Positions 53,877 through 62,318 of a DNA stretch of 64,000 bases are shown in pieces. The DNA comes from Krasilnikovia cinnamomea (GTDB lineage Bacteria; Actinomycetota; Actinomycetes; Mycobacteriales; Micromonosporaceae). The stretch spans positions 372,001-436,000 of the forward strand of contig NZ_SHKY01000001.1 of NCBI RefSeq assembly GCF_004217545.1, in the 5' to 3' direction. Under the pieces are notes generated by a model. The model did not search any database, was not told the DNA's origin, and saw nothing but the letters and a program-made list of their open reading frames with translations. The translations under genes were made by a program, and so were the position numbers. Positions within the stretch are counted from its first letter, which is position 1, and each line of letters opens with the position of its first letter.

Positions 53877-55403
53877 GTGACTGTGAGCAGTGGCGTGCGC
53901 CTCGCCGGTAGCCGGGACGGGTTCACCGTGCCCAGCCAGGCCCATGCGGTCGACGTGCAGACCGACCTGCTTGCCGCCCTCGTGGACGTCATGACCCGGG
54001 ACACACCGGTCATCGAGCACGTTCTCGACCTCGTCCACCGCCACCTGGGCGAGGTCGCGGAACTGCGCTGCGCCACGGTCTTCACCCTCAGCTCGGAGGA
54101 CGGCGGACTCTATCCGGTCGCCACCGTCGGCGATCCGGAACCCGGCGAACTGCGTACCGCCGGCATGGTCTTCCGCGTTCCGGCCGGTGCGCCGCCGACC
54201 CGAAACGGCGACCGGCTGACCGTACGGTTGCGCATCGGCGGCCAGACGGTCGGCGTGCTCGTGCTGACCGGCGGCCGCCTCGACCGGGTCCGCGAGGACG
54301 TCGTCGCGTCGGCCGGCCTGCACCTGGCCGCCACACTGCAGTCGCTCGAGGCGGAACGGCAACGGCAGTTCCTCGCCAACGCGACCACCACGATCCGCCG
54401 CCTCTTCGAGCGCGGCACGGTCGCCACCAGCGTCGAGACCGCCGCCGAGCTGGTCGCCCGCGCCACCGCCGAGGCGTTCCGCACCGAGTTCTCCGGGCTG
54501 CACCTCGTCGACACCGACGGCCGGATCCGCTACGCCATGGGCGTGGGCCCCACGGTCGACAACACCGAGACCCTGCAGCGCAACCTGATCGGCAAGATGG
54601 CCAACGACTCGCCGATCTGGCGGGCGGCCGTCCAGGACGGCTCGCCGGTGCTGGTCAGCGACGTCGAAACCGTCGGGGTCTCCCCGGGCGGCTTCGTCCA
54701 CACGATGGGGCTGCGTTCCTTCATCGCCATGCCGCTGATGTCCGCGACCGGCCCGGTGGGCATCGTGCTGTGCGGCGACGCCAGCAACACCCGCCGGTGG
54801 AGCGCCGACGACCACGGCCTGGCCCGCCAGCTCGCGGTCGAGGGCGCGCTGATCGTCGACAGCGCCCGGCTGCGCCAGGCCGAGCAGCAGCACGTCGCCG
54901 AGCTCACCCGCCAGGCGTTCCACGACGCCCTGACCGGCCTGCCGAACCGCTCCCACCTGCTGGAGGGGGCGGAGCAGGCGGTGGCCGCGGCCGAACGCGC
55001 CGGCGAGCGGACCGCCCTGCTGCTGCTCGACCTCGACGGCTTCAAGCAGGTCAACGACACCGCCGGGCACCACGCGGGCGACGCCCTGCTGCAGGCCGTG
55101 GCGCACCGGCTGCTGCGAACCGTGCGCGACAACGACCTGGTGTCGCGGCTGGGTGGCGACGAGTTCGCCATCCTGCTGACCCGCAACCCGGACCACGCCT
55201 CGGCCGCCACCGCCGCCGAGCGGATCCACCAGCGACTCAGCGAGCCGTTCGACATCGAGGGCCGGACGGTCACGATCGGCGCCAGCATCGGGGTCGCGAT
55301 GTTCCCCGACGACGCCGGCGACGTGCCCCGCCTGCTGCGCGGCGCCGACGCGGCCATGTACCGCGCGAAGCGCGACGGCGGCGGCGTGCGCCTGGCCCGC
55401 TGA
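53877..55403 (+). CDS. GAF-GAF-GGDEF diguanylate cyclase
   Basis: A 508-residue soluble protein with two GAF-like sensor regions (about residues 25-160 and 165-335; the second is clear from VLVSDVETVGVSPGG and MPLMSATGPVGIVLCG) and a C-terminal GGDEF domain (DALTGLPNRSHLLEG, signature RLGGDEFAILL near residue 425). The active site is intact. An inhibitory I-site RDND sits exactly five residues before GGDEF, so product inhibition is expected. There is no EAL domain. The start is GTG 53877 with a poor ribosome site. This is the clearest c-di-GMP synthase in the window. Confidence 0.92.
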   Translation: MTVSSGVRLAGSRDGFTVPSQAHAVDVQTDLLAALVDVMTRDTPVIEHVLDLVHRHLGEVAELRCATVFTLSSEDGGLYPVATVGDPEPGELRTAGMVFRVPAGAPPTRNGDRLTVRLRIGGQTVGVLVLTGGRLDRVREDVVASAGLHLAATLQSLEAERQRQFLANATTTIRRLFERGTVATSVETAAELVARATAEAFRTEFSGLHLVDTDGRIRYAMGVGPTVDNTETLQRNLIGKMANDSPIWRAAVQDGSPVLVSDVETVGVSPGGFVHTMGLRSFIAMPLMSATGPVGIVLCGDASNTRRWSADDHGLARQLAVEGALIVDSARLRQAEQQHVAELTRQAFHDALTGLPNRSHLLEGAEQAVAAAERAGERTALLLLDLDGFKQVNDTAGHHAGDALLQAVAHRLLRTVRDNDLVSRLGGDEFAILLTRNPDHASAATAAERIHQRLSEPFDIEGRTVTIGASIGVAMFPDDAGDVPRLLRGADAAMYRAKRDGGGVRLAR

Positions 55404-55545
55404 CGCGCGGCGTGCTCCCCGGCCGTTGACGCGGACGGGGGATCCCCGTGTCGCACTGGTGACACCCAGTGGGCAGGCGAACGCGAGCGGGTCACCATGG
55501 CGGCAGGGGCGGCCCCCGCAGCGCCGCCCGAAGGGGATGATCGAC

Positions 55546-56004
55546 ATGGCCGCCCTCTCACCCTGGCCGATCGTGCGCCGCGGCGCCACCGACCACCCGG
55601 TACCCAGCCTGCAGTACCTGCTGCGGGCACGCGGGCAGACCATCACCGTGGACGGTGACTTCGGCCCGCGCACCGAGAACGCGGTGCGCACCTTCCAAAC
55701 CCAGCGGCACCTCACCGTGGACGGCGTCGTCGGGCCACAGACGTGGGGCGCGCTCATCATCACCGTACGGCGCGGCTCGCAGGGCGACGCGGTGCGCGCG
55801 GTGCAGGAGGAGTTCCAGTTCCGCAACCTGTCCGGCGACCCGAGCAAGGGGCCGCAGATCGACGGGATCTTCGGGCCCGTCACGGAACGCTTCGTCCGCG
55901 ACTTCCAGCAGGCCATCAAGGCGGACGTCCCGTCCATGGCGGTGGACGGCATCGTCGGCCCGATGACCTGGCAGGCTCTGATCAGCGGCATGTTGTCGTT
56001 CTGA
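55546..56004 (+). CDS. Protein of two peptidoglycan-binding domains
   Basis: A 152-residue protein made of two PG_binding_1 units. Unit one is VPSLQYLLRARGQTITVDGD, then FGPRTENAVRTFQTQ and VDGVVGPQTWGALI. Unit two is GDAVRAVQEEFQFRN with FGPVTERFVRDFQQA and VDGIVGPMTWQALISG. The repeated VDG-xVGPxTW motif is diagnostic. No signal peptide or enzyme domain is visible, so how it reaches the wall is unclear. ATG 55546 has GAAGGGG eight bases upstream, which rules out the ATG at 55537. Confidence 0.9.
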   Translation: MAALSPWPIVRRGATDHPVPSLQYLLRARGQTITVDGDFGPRTENAVRTFQTQRHLTVDGVVGPQTWGALIITVRRGSQGDAVRAVQEEFQFRNLSGDPSKGPQIDGIFGPVTERFVRDFQQAIKADVPSMAVDGIVGPMTWQALISGMLSF

Positions 56005-56045
56005 GCCACGCGGCGAATTGAGTACGGGGCAACCCCGCCCGCTCG

Positions 56046-56051
56046 TAGACT
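56046..56051 (+). promoter_or_regulatory. Putative -10 element for leaderless glycyl-tRNA synthetase mRNA
   Basis: TAGACT ends eight bases before ATG 56060, which would place the transcript start at or next to the start codon. No ribosome site precedes this ATG, as expected for leaderless actinobacterial mRNAs. Confidence 0.45.
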
Positions 56052-56059
56052 TCGGACCC

Positions 56060-59038
56060 ATGCTGGCCATGCAGGACGCCCTCACCCGGTTGATCGAGTA
56101 CTGGACGCGGCAGGGCTGCCTGACCGTCCAGCCGATGAACACCGAGGTCGGCGCCGGGACGCTGAACCCGGCCACGTTCCTGCGGGTACTCGGCCCGGAG
56201 CCGTGGCGGGTCGCGTACGTGGAACCGTCCGTGCGCCCCGACGACTCCCGCTACGGCGAGAACCCCAACCGCCTGCAGACCCACACCCAGCTCCAGGTGA
56301 TCCTCAAGCCGGACCCGGGCGACGCGCAGGAGCTGTACCTGGGCAGCCTCGCGGCCCTCGGCATCGACGTCGCCGCCCACGACGTGCGCTTCGTCGAGGA
56401 CAACTGGGCCTCCCCTGCGCTGGGCGCCTGGGGTCTGGGCTGGGAGGTCTGGCTCGACGGCCTGGAGATCACCCAGTTCACGTACTTCCAGCAGGCCGGC
56501 GGCCTCGACCTCGACCCGGTGTCGGTGGAGATCACCTACGGCATCGAGCGGATCATGATGGCGTTGCAGGAGGTGCGGCACTTCAAGGACATCACGTACG
56601 CGCCCGGCATCAGCTACGGCGAGGCGTTCGGCCAGGCCGAGTACGAGATGTCGCGGTACTACCTGGACGATGCGGACGTCGCCGCCAACCGGCGCCTGCT
56701 CGACGAGTACGCGGCCGAGGCGCAGCGGATGGTCGACGTGGGACTGCCAGTGCCCGCCCACACGTACGTGCTGAAGTCCTCGCACGCCTTCAACGTGCTC
56801 GACGCCCGGGGCGCGGTGTCCACCGCGGACCGCGCGGCCGAGTTCGCCCGGATGCGCCGCCTGGCCGGCGACGTCGCCCGGCTCTGGGTGGCCCGCCGCG
56901 CGGAACTGGACCATCCGCTCGGGGTTTCGGCGCCCCCCGCACCCGCGACGCCGCAGCCCGCCGTCGAGGTGACCGGCGACCGGGCCCGGACCCTGGTGTT
57001 CGAGATCGGCACCGAGGAGATGCCGCCCGCCGAGGCGCGCGCCGCCTGCGCCTACGTGCGCCGCGCGGTCGCCGAGCGGCTGGCCGCGACCAGGCTGACG
57101 CACGGCGAGGTACGGGTGGCGGCGACACCGCGGCGCCTCATCGCGACCGTCGCCGACGTGGCCGCCCACGAACCGGACCAGGTCGTCACGGTCCGTGGCC
57201 CCCGCGCGTCCGCCGCGTACGACGCCGCCGGCCAGCCCACCCCGGCGCTGGCCGGTTTCGCCCGCGCCCAGGGCGTCGCGGTGGAGTCCGTGGAGACCGC
57301 CGAGCTCAACGGCGTACCCCATGTGGTGGTGCGGCGGCACGAGGCCGGCGGCGCGGCAGCCACCGTGCTGGCCGCCGCGCTCGCGCCCGTGGTCACCGGG
57401 CTGCGCGGCGCCCGCAACATGCGGTGGAACGATCCCCGGCTGTCCTTCATTCGGCCGATCCGCTGGCTGCTGGCCCTCTGGGGTGAGCAGGTCGTGCCGG
57501 TCACCGTGTCGGCGCTGGCCGCCGGACGGCACACCCGCCTGCTGCGCACCGCCGCCGAACCGGTCGTGCCGGTGCCCTCGGCCGAGGAGTTCGCGGAGCT
57601 GATCGCGGTCAACGGCATCGTCGCGGACGCCGACGACCGGCGCGATCTCGTGGTGACCGGCGCGCAGGATCTCGTCTACCCGGACGGCCGGATCGACGTG
57701 GCCGCCGAGAGCGGCCTCATCGACCAGATCACCTACCTGGTGGAGCAGCCGACGCCGCTGCTCGGCACGTTCGACGAGGCCCACCTCGAACTGCCCGAGG
57801 CCGTGCTCACCACGGTGATGCGCAAACACCAGCGGTACCTGCCGGTGCGTGACGCCGACGGCGCGCTGCTGCCCCAGTTCGTGACGGTGGCCAACGGCCC
57901 GGTCGACGTGGACCGGGTGCGGGCGGGCAACGAGGCCGTGCTGCGGGCCCGCTTCGCCGACGCCGCGTTCTTCTACGCCGCCGACCGGCGCGCCGACCCG
58001 GCCACGCTGCGGGCGCGGCTGGCCCGGCTGACCTTCACCGACCGGCTGGGCTCGATGGCCGACCGGGCGGACCGGATCGCCGCCCTGGCCGCCGCGCTCG
58101 CCGCCCCGCTCGAACTGTCCCCCGCCGACACGGCCGCCCTGCGCCGGGCCGCCCCACTGGTCAAGTTCGACCTGGGCGCCCAACTGGTGACCGAGATGAC
58201 CAGCCTGGCCGGGGAGATGGCCCGCGACTACGCCCGGCACGCCGGCCAACCGCGCGACGTCGCCACCGCACTGTACGAAGTGGAACTGCCCCGGCACGCG
58301 GGCGACGCGCCGCCGCGTACCCTGCCCGGCGCGCTGCTGTCACTGGCCGACCGGCTCGACCTGCTGGCGGGCCTGTCCGCCACCGTGGGCCTGCCCACGG
58401 GCAGCAGCGACCCCTTCGCGGTACGCCGGGCCGCGCTCGGCGCCCTCGCGGTGCACCGCGCCCACCCCGCCCTGGGCGCCCTGAGCCTGACCGGCGCGCT
58501 GGACGAGGCGGCGAAGCTTCAGCCCGTCGAGGTCCCCGGGCCGGTCCGCCGCGACGTCGCCGACTTCCTGGCCCGCCGCCTGGAACAGGTGCTCACCGAG
58601 GAGGGCCATCCGGTCGACCGGGTCCGCGCGGTGCTGCCGCACGCGGACCGCCCGTCGCGCGCCGACCACCTGCTGTCCGAACTGGCCACCCTCGTCGAGG
58701 ACGAGTCGTTCCGGGGTGTCGCGGCGGCGATCCAGCGGGCCCGGCGCATCGTGCCGGAGGGCACCGCGGCCGCCTACGATCCCGCGACGCTGAAGGAACC
58801 GGCCGAGGTCGCCCTGCACGAGGCGGTCGTGGCGGTCCGTGCCGATCTCGACCCGGACCCGGATCTGGCCGGCTTCACCCGGGTCGCGGGGCGGCTGGTC
58901 GCGCCGGTGGACGCGTTCTTCGCGGACGTGTTCGTGATGGCCGAGGACCCGGCGCTGCGGGCGGCCCGCCTCGGCCTGCTGGCCACGGTCCGCGACCTCG
59001 GCGCCACCCTCCTCGACTGGCCCCAGCTACGCCTCTGA
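56060..59038 (+). CDS. glyQS: Glycyl-tRNA synthetase, fused alpha and beta subunits
   Basis: A 992-residue single-chain bacterial-type GlyRS. The first 290 residues match GlyQ (GCLTVQPMNTEVGAGTLNPA, EPWRVAYVEPSVRPDDSRYG, LQTHTQLQVILKPDPG, FVEDNWASPALGAWGLGWEV). A Pro/Ala linker leads into the GlyS beta part (LVFEIGTEEMPPAEARAA, FIRPIRWLLALWG, MRKHQRYLPV). It charges tRNA-Gly. Such fusions are known from Chlamydia and some other lineages, while many actinomycetes use the unrelated alpha2 enzyme. The start is taken as ATG 56060 on promoter and homology grounds; TTG 56018 would add 14 residues. Confidence 0.94.
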   Translation: MLAMQDALTRLIEYWTRQGCLTVQPMNTEVGAGTLNPATFLRVLGPEPWRVAYVEPSVRPDDSRYGENPNRLQTHTQLQVILKPDPGDAQELYLGSLAALGIDVAAHDVRFVEDNWASPALGAWGLGWEVWLDGLEITQFTYFQQAGGLDLDPVSVEITYGIERIMMALQEVRHFKDITYAPGISYGEAFGQAEYEMSRYYLDDADVAANRRLLDEYAAEAQRMVDVGLPVPAHTYVLKSSHAFNVLDARGAVSTADRAAEFARMRRLAGDVARLWVARRAELDHPLGVSAPPAPATPQPAVEVTGDRARTLVFEIGTEEMPPAEARAACAYVRRAVAERLAATRLTHGEVRVAATPRRLIATVADVAAHEPDQVVTVRGPRASAAYDAAGQPTPALAGFARAQGVAVESVETAELNGVPHVVVRRHEAGGAAATVLAAALAPVVTGLRGARNMRWNDPRLSFIRPIRWLLALWGEQVVPVTVSALAAGRHTRLLRTAAEPVVPVPSAEEFAELIAVNGIVADADDRRDLVVTGAQDLVYPDGRIDVAAESGLIDQITYLVEQPTPLLGTFDEAHLELPEAVLTTVMRKHQRYLPVRDADGALLPQFVTVANGPVDVDRVRAGNEAVLRARFADAAFFYAADRRADPATLRARLARLTFTDRLGSMADRADRIAALAAALAAPLELSPADTAALRRAAPLVKFDLGAQLVTEMTSLAGEMARDYARHAGQPRDVATALYEVELPRHAGDAPPRTLPGALLSLADRLDLLAGLSATVGLPTGSSDPFAVRRAALGALAVHRAHPALGALSLTGALDEAAKLQPVEVPGPVRRDVADFLARRLEQVLTEEGHPVDRVRAVLPHADRPSRADHLLSELATLVEDESFRGVAAAIQRARRIVPEGTAAAYDPATLKEPAEVALHEAVVAVRADLDPDPDLAGFTRVAGRLVAPVDAFFADVFVMAEDPALRAARLGLLATVRDLGATLLDWPQLRL

Positions 59039-59056
59039 CGGCTCCACCCCACGCCT

Positions 59057-59111
59057 GGCAGATCTTGAAGCGTTCGGGTCAGCGCCGAACCCGAACTCTT
59101 CAAGATCTGCC
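59057..59111. repeat. Large near-perfect hairpin (REP-like or terminator)
   Basis: GGCAGATCTTGAAG (59057-59070) pairs with CTTCAAGATCTGCC (59098-59111). Inside it GTTCGGGT (59072-59079) pairs with ACCCGAAC (59089-59096), across one C/T mismatch and a nine-base loop. The stem has 22 base pairs and begins 19 bases after the synthetase stop. Its AT-containing outer stem is unlike the GC-only terminators elsewhere in the window. Confidence 0.85.
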
Positions 59112-59176
59112 GTCCCCACCAAACTCGCCGGTCGTCGGGAGACGTATCGCGGTGGGGCTGCTCTGGCTACCGTGGG

Positions 59177-61027
59177 ATGAGCGGGCGAGAGCGGGTGGTG
59201 GCGATGCGAGCCAGGCTGGAGCCACGGCGTGACGCCGACGAGGCGATCGTGCCGGTTGCCCATCCCACCAGGCCATCCCCGCGGCCCGGCCGCCTGTCCC
59301 CGGACCAGTTGCCACCCGACCGGTTCTCGTTGGAGACCGCCCTCGTCGCGGGCAACGCGGCGATCCACCGGCTGGTCCGTGACACCACGGTCCCGCCGCA
59401 CCAGGACCGGAGCGAGCCGGCCGACGCGTTTGCGCTGGCGACCTCGGGCCAGGCGGGATCGGTACCCTACCGCGCGCGGATGGAGGCGGCATTCGGTCAG
59501 GACTTCGGGCACGTCGACGCCTACCTGGGCGGCGAACGGGCGCGGGCCGGGCTGGCGGCGCTGGGCGCGCACGCCGCGACGTACGGCAACCGGATCGCGT
59601 TCGCCGACCCACACCCGGCCCCCGGGGTTGTCGCGCACGAACTGGCGCACGTCCTGCAACACGATGGGGCGAGCCTGCCGGAGCGGCCCAGTGGGGTGAG
59701 CTCCCCCGGCGACGCGACGGAGCGGGCAGCGACAGAGCGGGCCGCGGCGGAGCGGGCAGCGACCGGCCGGTCGGTCGGCGCGGCCCCCGCGCTGATTCAC
59801 CGGCTGGTCGCCACGGCGGGCGGGTCCTGGACGACCTCGGCGTACCGGCCGGTCAACCAGCCGGGCCGGATCGGCGCGCACATCGAGCTGCACTTCACCG
59901 CGAACGACCTGGTCGAGGCGACCCAGATCGGCCTGAGCCAGAGCGTCCGGACGCTGTCGGCGACGGCCCGTGGCGGCGCCGTGGACACGCCGTCGAACGC
60001 CCGTACGATGCCGGACTTCCTGCAGCGCGGCGAGGGCGACGTGGGCCGCGGCATCGACCGGCGCGACTTCGGCCGCGGTGGCACGATCCCCAACACCAAC
60101 CCGCTGTACGGCGTCTACAACGTCGCCCCGGCCGGCGCCGCCCCGGCGGTCGTGTCGGCCGCCCTGGGTGACGTGGCCGCCAGCGGCGGGAACAACGCCA
60201 CGGGCGTGCACCGGCGCAAGCCGGACGGCACGTTCTTCCCGGCGGTCGACGCGGTGCTCGACGACACCCCGGGGCGCACCCCCGCCTTCGCGGGGCAGCA
60301 GTGGGAGCAGAGCTTCGAGGTCGCGGCGCTGGCCATCGACGGTCCGCTGGCGGGGATGTACCTCGGCAGCGTGGCGTGGGGCTGGCGCACCGACGACGCG
60401 GGCCGGGCCAAACTGGATCCGGCCGCGATCACGCTGGTGCGGCAGGGTCCGCCGACGGAGGCGTTCGGCGACGCGGCCGTGAAGTGGAACGCGCTGACCT
60501 TCACCGACCCGACCACGGGCACGGTGTACAACACGGTAGACCTGCCGATCGCCCACGACATCGACATGTTCGACACGGTCAACCTGGCCCGGCGGCTGGT
60601 CGAGCTGCGCGCGGAGGTCGCGCGCCTGCCCGCGGGCCCGGACCGGGTACGGCGCGACTTCACCCGCCTCGCGTACGAGCGGGAGCTGGCGCACCGCAAC
60701 GTCGAGGTCTGGGTCAAGGTGCGCGGCACCGAGGACTGGACCGGCGCCGACGAGGTGTACGTCCGGGTCAGCGGCCAGAAGAAGCACAGGACGAAGGCGA
60801 AGAAGCTCAACGACGGTGACAGCCACGACTTCCTGGTGCCGCTGGAGGCGTTCACCACCACGCTGCCGCTGGCGTCGGAGGTGCTGATCGAGGTGTTCGA
60901 CGAGGACACCCCGGACGCGGACGACAAGATCGTGTCGATGCGCTGGTCGCCGGCCATGGGCCCGGTCAAGAACAAGGCGTCGATGGACGACGCCAACTAC
61001 GACGTACGGGTCGGCTACGAGCGCTGA
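59177..61027 (+). CDS. DUF4157 (eCIS-associated) protein with C-terminal C2-like domain
   Basis: A 616-residue protein. After a disordered N-terminus comes a DUF4157 core at about residues 95-165: RARMEAAFGQDFGHVDAYLG and YGNRIAFADPHPAPGVVAHE, with an intact HELAH (154-158) of the HExxH metallopeptidase type. An Ala/Glu/Arg-rich linker (ERAATERAAAERAA) follows, then a large region of unknown fold containing HDIDMFDTVNLARRLVELRA, and a C-terminal beta domain (505-616) with C2-like acidic loops (VFDEDTPDADDKIVSM). DUF4157 proteins travel with extracellular contractile injection systems, but no sheath or baseplate genes are here. ATG 59204 is an alternative start. Confidence 0.82.
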   Translation: MSGRERVVAMRARLEPRRDADEAIVPVAHPTRPSPRPGRLSPDQLPPDRFSLETALVAGNAAIHRLVRDTTVPPHQDRSEPADAFALATSGQAGSVPYRARMEAAFGQDFGHVDAYLGGERARAGLAALGAHAATYGNRIAFADPHPAPGVVAHELAHVLQHDGASLPERPSGVSSPGDATERAATERAAAERAATGRSVGAAPALIHRLVATAGGSWTTSAYRPVNQPGRIGAHIELHFTANDLVEATQIGLSQSVRTLSATARGGAVDTPSNARTMPDFLQRGEGDVGRGIDRRDFGRGGTIPNTNPLYGVYNVAPAGAAPAVVSAALGDVAASGGNNATGVHRRKPDGTFFPAVDAVLDDTPGRTPAFAGQQWEQSFEVAALAIDGPLAGMYLGSVAWGWRTDDAGRAKLDPAAITLVRQGPPTEAFGDAAVKWNALTFTDPTTGTVYNTVDLPIAHDIDMFDTVNLARRLVELRAEVARLPAGPDRVRRDFTRLAYERELAHRNVEVWVKVRGTEDWTGADEVYVRVSGQKKHRTKAKKLNDGDSHDFLVPLEAFTTTLPLASEVLIEVFDEDTPDADDKIVSMRWSPAMGPVKNKASMDDANYDVRVGYER

Positions 61028-61037
61028 GGGGGCACGG

Positions 61038-61457
61038 GTGGGTGAGGTGGCGTGGTCGCCGGTGGTGGCCGGGCTGCGGCTGGGCGGTGCGGCCGACGGC
61101 GACACGGTGACGTTCACGCTGCAGAACGCGGGCCCGGCGCAGCTGACCGTCCTGAGTCACGTGGACGTCGGCGAGATCCACCTGGACTGGTACACCGTGC
61201 TGCTCGACGGCGGACGCAGCCTGCGCTTCGTCGCCGACCGCGACGAGTCGGCGGTCGAGCGGGCCCGGCTGGCGCCCGGGGAGTCACTGACCCACACGGC
61301 CGATCTGCGGCACTGGGCGGGCCGGCCGGTCAACGGGGGTGCACCGTTGCCGTCCGGCCCGCTCGTGCTGCGGTGCCGCTATGAGGTCGACGCGGCGACG
61401 GCGGCGACGTTCGGCGGCGTGTGGTCGGGGTCGGTGACCACACCGCAGTTCGGCTGA
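61038..61457 (+). CDS. Small beta-rich protein, probable partner of the DUF4157 protein
   Basis: A 139-residue, beta-rich, cysteine-poor protein with no signal peptide. Its pattern (GDTVTFTLQNAGPAQLTVLS, HLDWYTVLLDGG, LRFVADRDESAVERARLAPG, GPLVLRCRYEV) is that of a single Ig-like or inhibitor-like sandwich. It starts at GTG 61038, eleven bases after the DUF4157 gene, so the two are one transcript. The function is unknown; an immunity, chaperone or structural partner role is speculation. Confidence 0.75.
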   Translation: MGEVAWSPVVAGLRLGGAADGDTVTFTLQNAGPAQLTVLSHVDVGEIHLDWYTVLLDGGRSLRFVADRDESAVERARLAPGESLTHTADLRHWAGRPVNGGAPLPSGPLVLRCRYEVDAATAATFGGVWSGSVTTPQFG

Positions 61458-61487
61458 CGGGAAAGAGGGGGGCGGGCCCCGTCAGCC
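61452..61487. terminator. Terminator hairpin between converging genes
   Basis: GGCTGACGGG (61452-61461) pairs with CCCGTCAGCC (61478-61487). It overlaps the stop at 61457 and ends just before the opposing stop at 61492. Confidence 0.7.
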
Positions 61488-61491
61488 TGGT

Positions 61492-62256
61492 TCAGTTGTT
61501 GAGGGCACAGGGCGCGAGGGTCGCCACGTCGAGGCTCGGCCGGGCGGCATGCCGCCCGATGGCGGTGGCGATCCGGTTGATGGTGGCGACCCGCTTGTCC
61601 TCCAGCGGCCCGAGGATCGCGTTCCGCACGAAGTTCGGACCACCCTCGCCGACGCTGGTGGCCAGCCGCCGGTTCGCCTCGCCGATCTGGGTGTCCAGCA
61701 GGGCCAGATTGCGGGTCACCTCGTCCTGGGCCCGCGCCGGTATCGCGGGCAGCGCACCGTCCACGCGCGGGCAGTTCACGGTCCGCGCCGCGACCGTGCC
61801 GGGCGCCTGGGTGGCCACCGTGGTGGGTTCGGCGGCAGAGCCGCCGCCCTGCTGGTTCAGCGAGCAGGTGGCGAGCCCCTGCACGTCGAGCTGCGGACGC
61901 GCCGCGTTGCGCCCGATCGCCGTGGCCATCCGGTTGATCGTCGCAACGCGTTTGTCCTTCAGCGGCCCCAGGATCGCGTTCTGCACGAAGTTCGGACCAC
62001 CCTCACCACGGCTGGTCACCAGCCGCCGGTTCGCCTCGGCGATCTGGGTGTTCAGCAGCGCCAGGTTCCGCGAGATCTCCGCCCGCGCCTGAGCCGGCAC
62101 CGCGGGCAGTTTGCCGGCGACTCCGGGGCAGTTGACGGTGGGTGCGCCGGTCTCGTCGGCGGCGGCCACGCCGAGCCCGACGCCGACCATTGCCACGGCC
62201 ACTGCGGCGACGCCGGCGATCTGCCAGCGACGTACGTTCGTTCGGGAGGTATACAT
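61492..62256 (-). CDS. Secreted protein with two tandem ~95-residue repeats
   Basis: A 254-residue exported protein: an N-terminal membrane/signal segment (WQIAGVAAVAVAMVGVGLGV), then two closely similar helical repeats at about residues 40-135 and 155-254. Each starts at a VNCP motif and ends with a second cysteine (LATCSLN, LAPCALN), suggesting one disulfide per repeat. Both contain RNLALLNTQIAEANRRL-like, GEGGPNFVQNAILGPLKDKR-like and ATINRMATAIGR-like blocks. I know no function. A CebR-like operator lies about 50 bases before ATG 62256, suggesting induction by cello-oligosaccharides. Confidence 0.82.
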   Translation of the reverse strand: MYTSRTNVRRWQIAGVAAVAVAMVGVGLGVAAADETGAPTVNCPGVAGKLPAVPAQARAEISRNLALLNTQIAEANRRLVTSRGEGGPNFVQNAILGPLKDKRVATINRMATAIGRNAARPQLDVQGLATCSLNQQGGGSAAEPTTVATQAPGTVAARTVNCPRVDGALPAIPARAQDEVTRNLALLDTQIGEANRRLATSVGEGGPNFVRNAILGPLEDKRVATINRIATAIGRHAARPSLDVATLAPCALNN

Positions 62257-62278
62257 GAGGGCGAGGAACCTTCCTGTG

Positions 62279-62298
62279 CGGGGAAGCGGGCTTCCCCG
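62279..62298. promoter_or_regulatory. Hairpin in the leader of the two-repeat protein gene
   Basis: CGGGGAAG (62279-62286) and CTTCCCCG (62291-62298) form a perfect inverted repeat around CGGG, between the CebR-like site and the gene start. It could be an mRNA 5' hairpin or a second operator. Confidence 0.4.
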
Positions 62299-62306
62299 AT
62301 AGTTAC

Positions 62307-62318
62307 GGGAGCGCTCCC
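62307..62318. promoter_or_regulatory. CebR-like operator upstream of the two-repeat secreted protein
   Basis: GGGAGCGCTCCC is perfect; the flanks extend it to a near-perfect 22-base palindrome (GTTAC...ATAAC, 62302-62323) with one mismatch. It differs from the Streptomyces CebR consensus by one outer base. On the minus strand it falls between a possible -35 (GTGAAC) and -10 (TAACTAT), a repressing position. Confidence 0.75.

Noticed and set aside
56005-56059. A T-box leader for the glycyl-tRNA synthetase
   Set aside because: The gap is only about 55 bases and has no T-box sequence; a leaderless promoter fits better.
55982-58297. A minus-strand open frame of 771 codons opposite the glycyl-tRNA synthetase
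   Set aside because: Shadow frame; the plus-strand protein has all GlyQ and GlyS landmarks.
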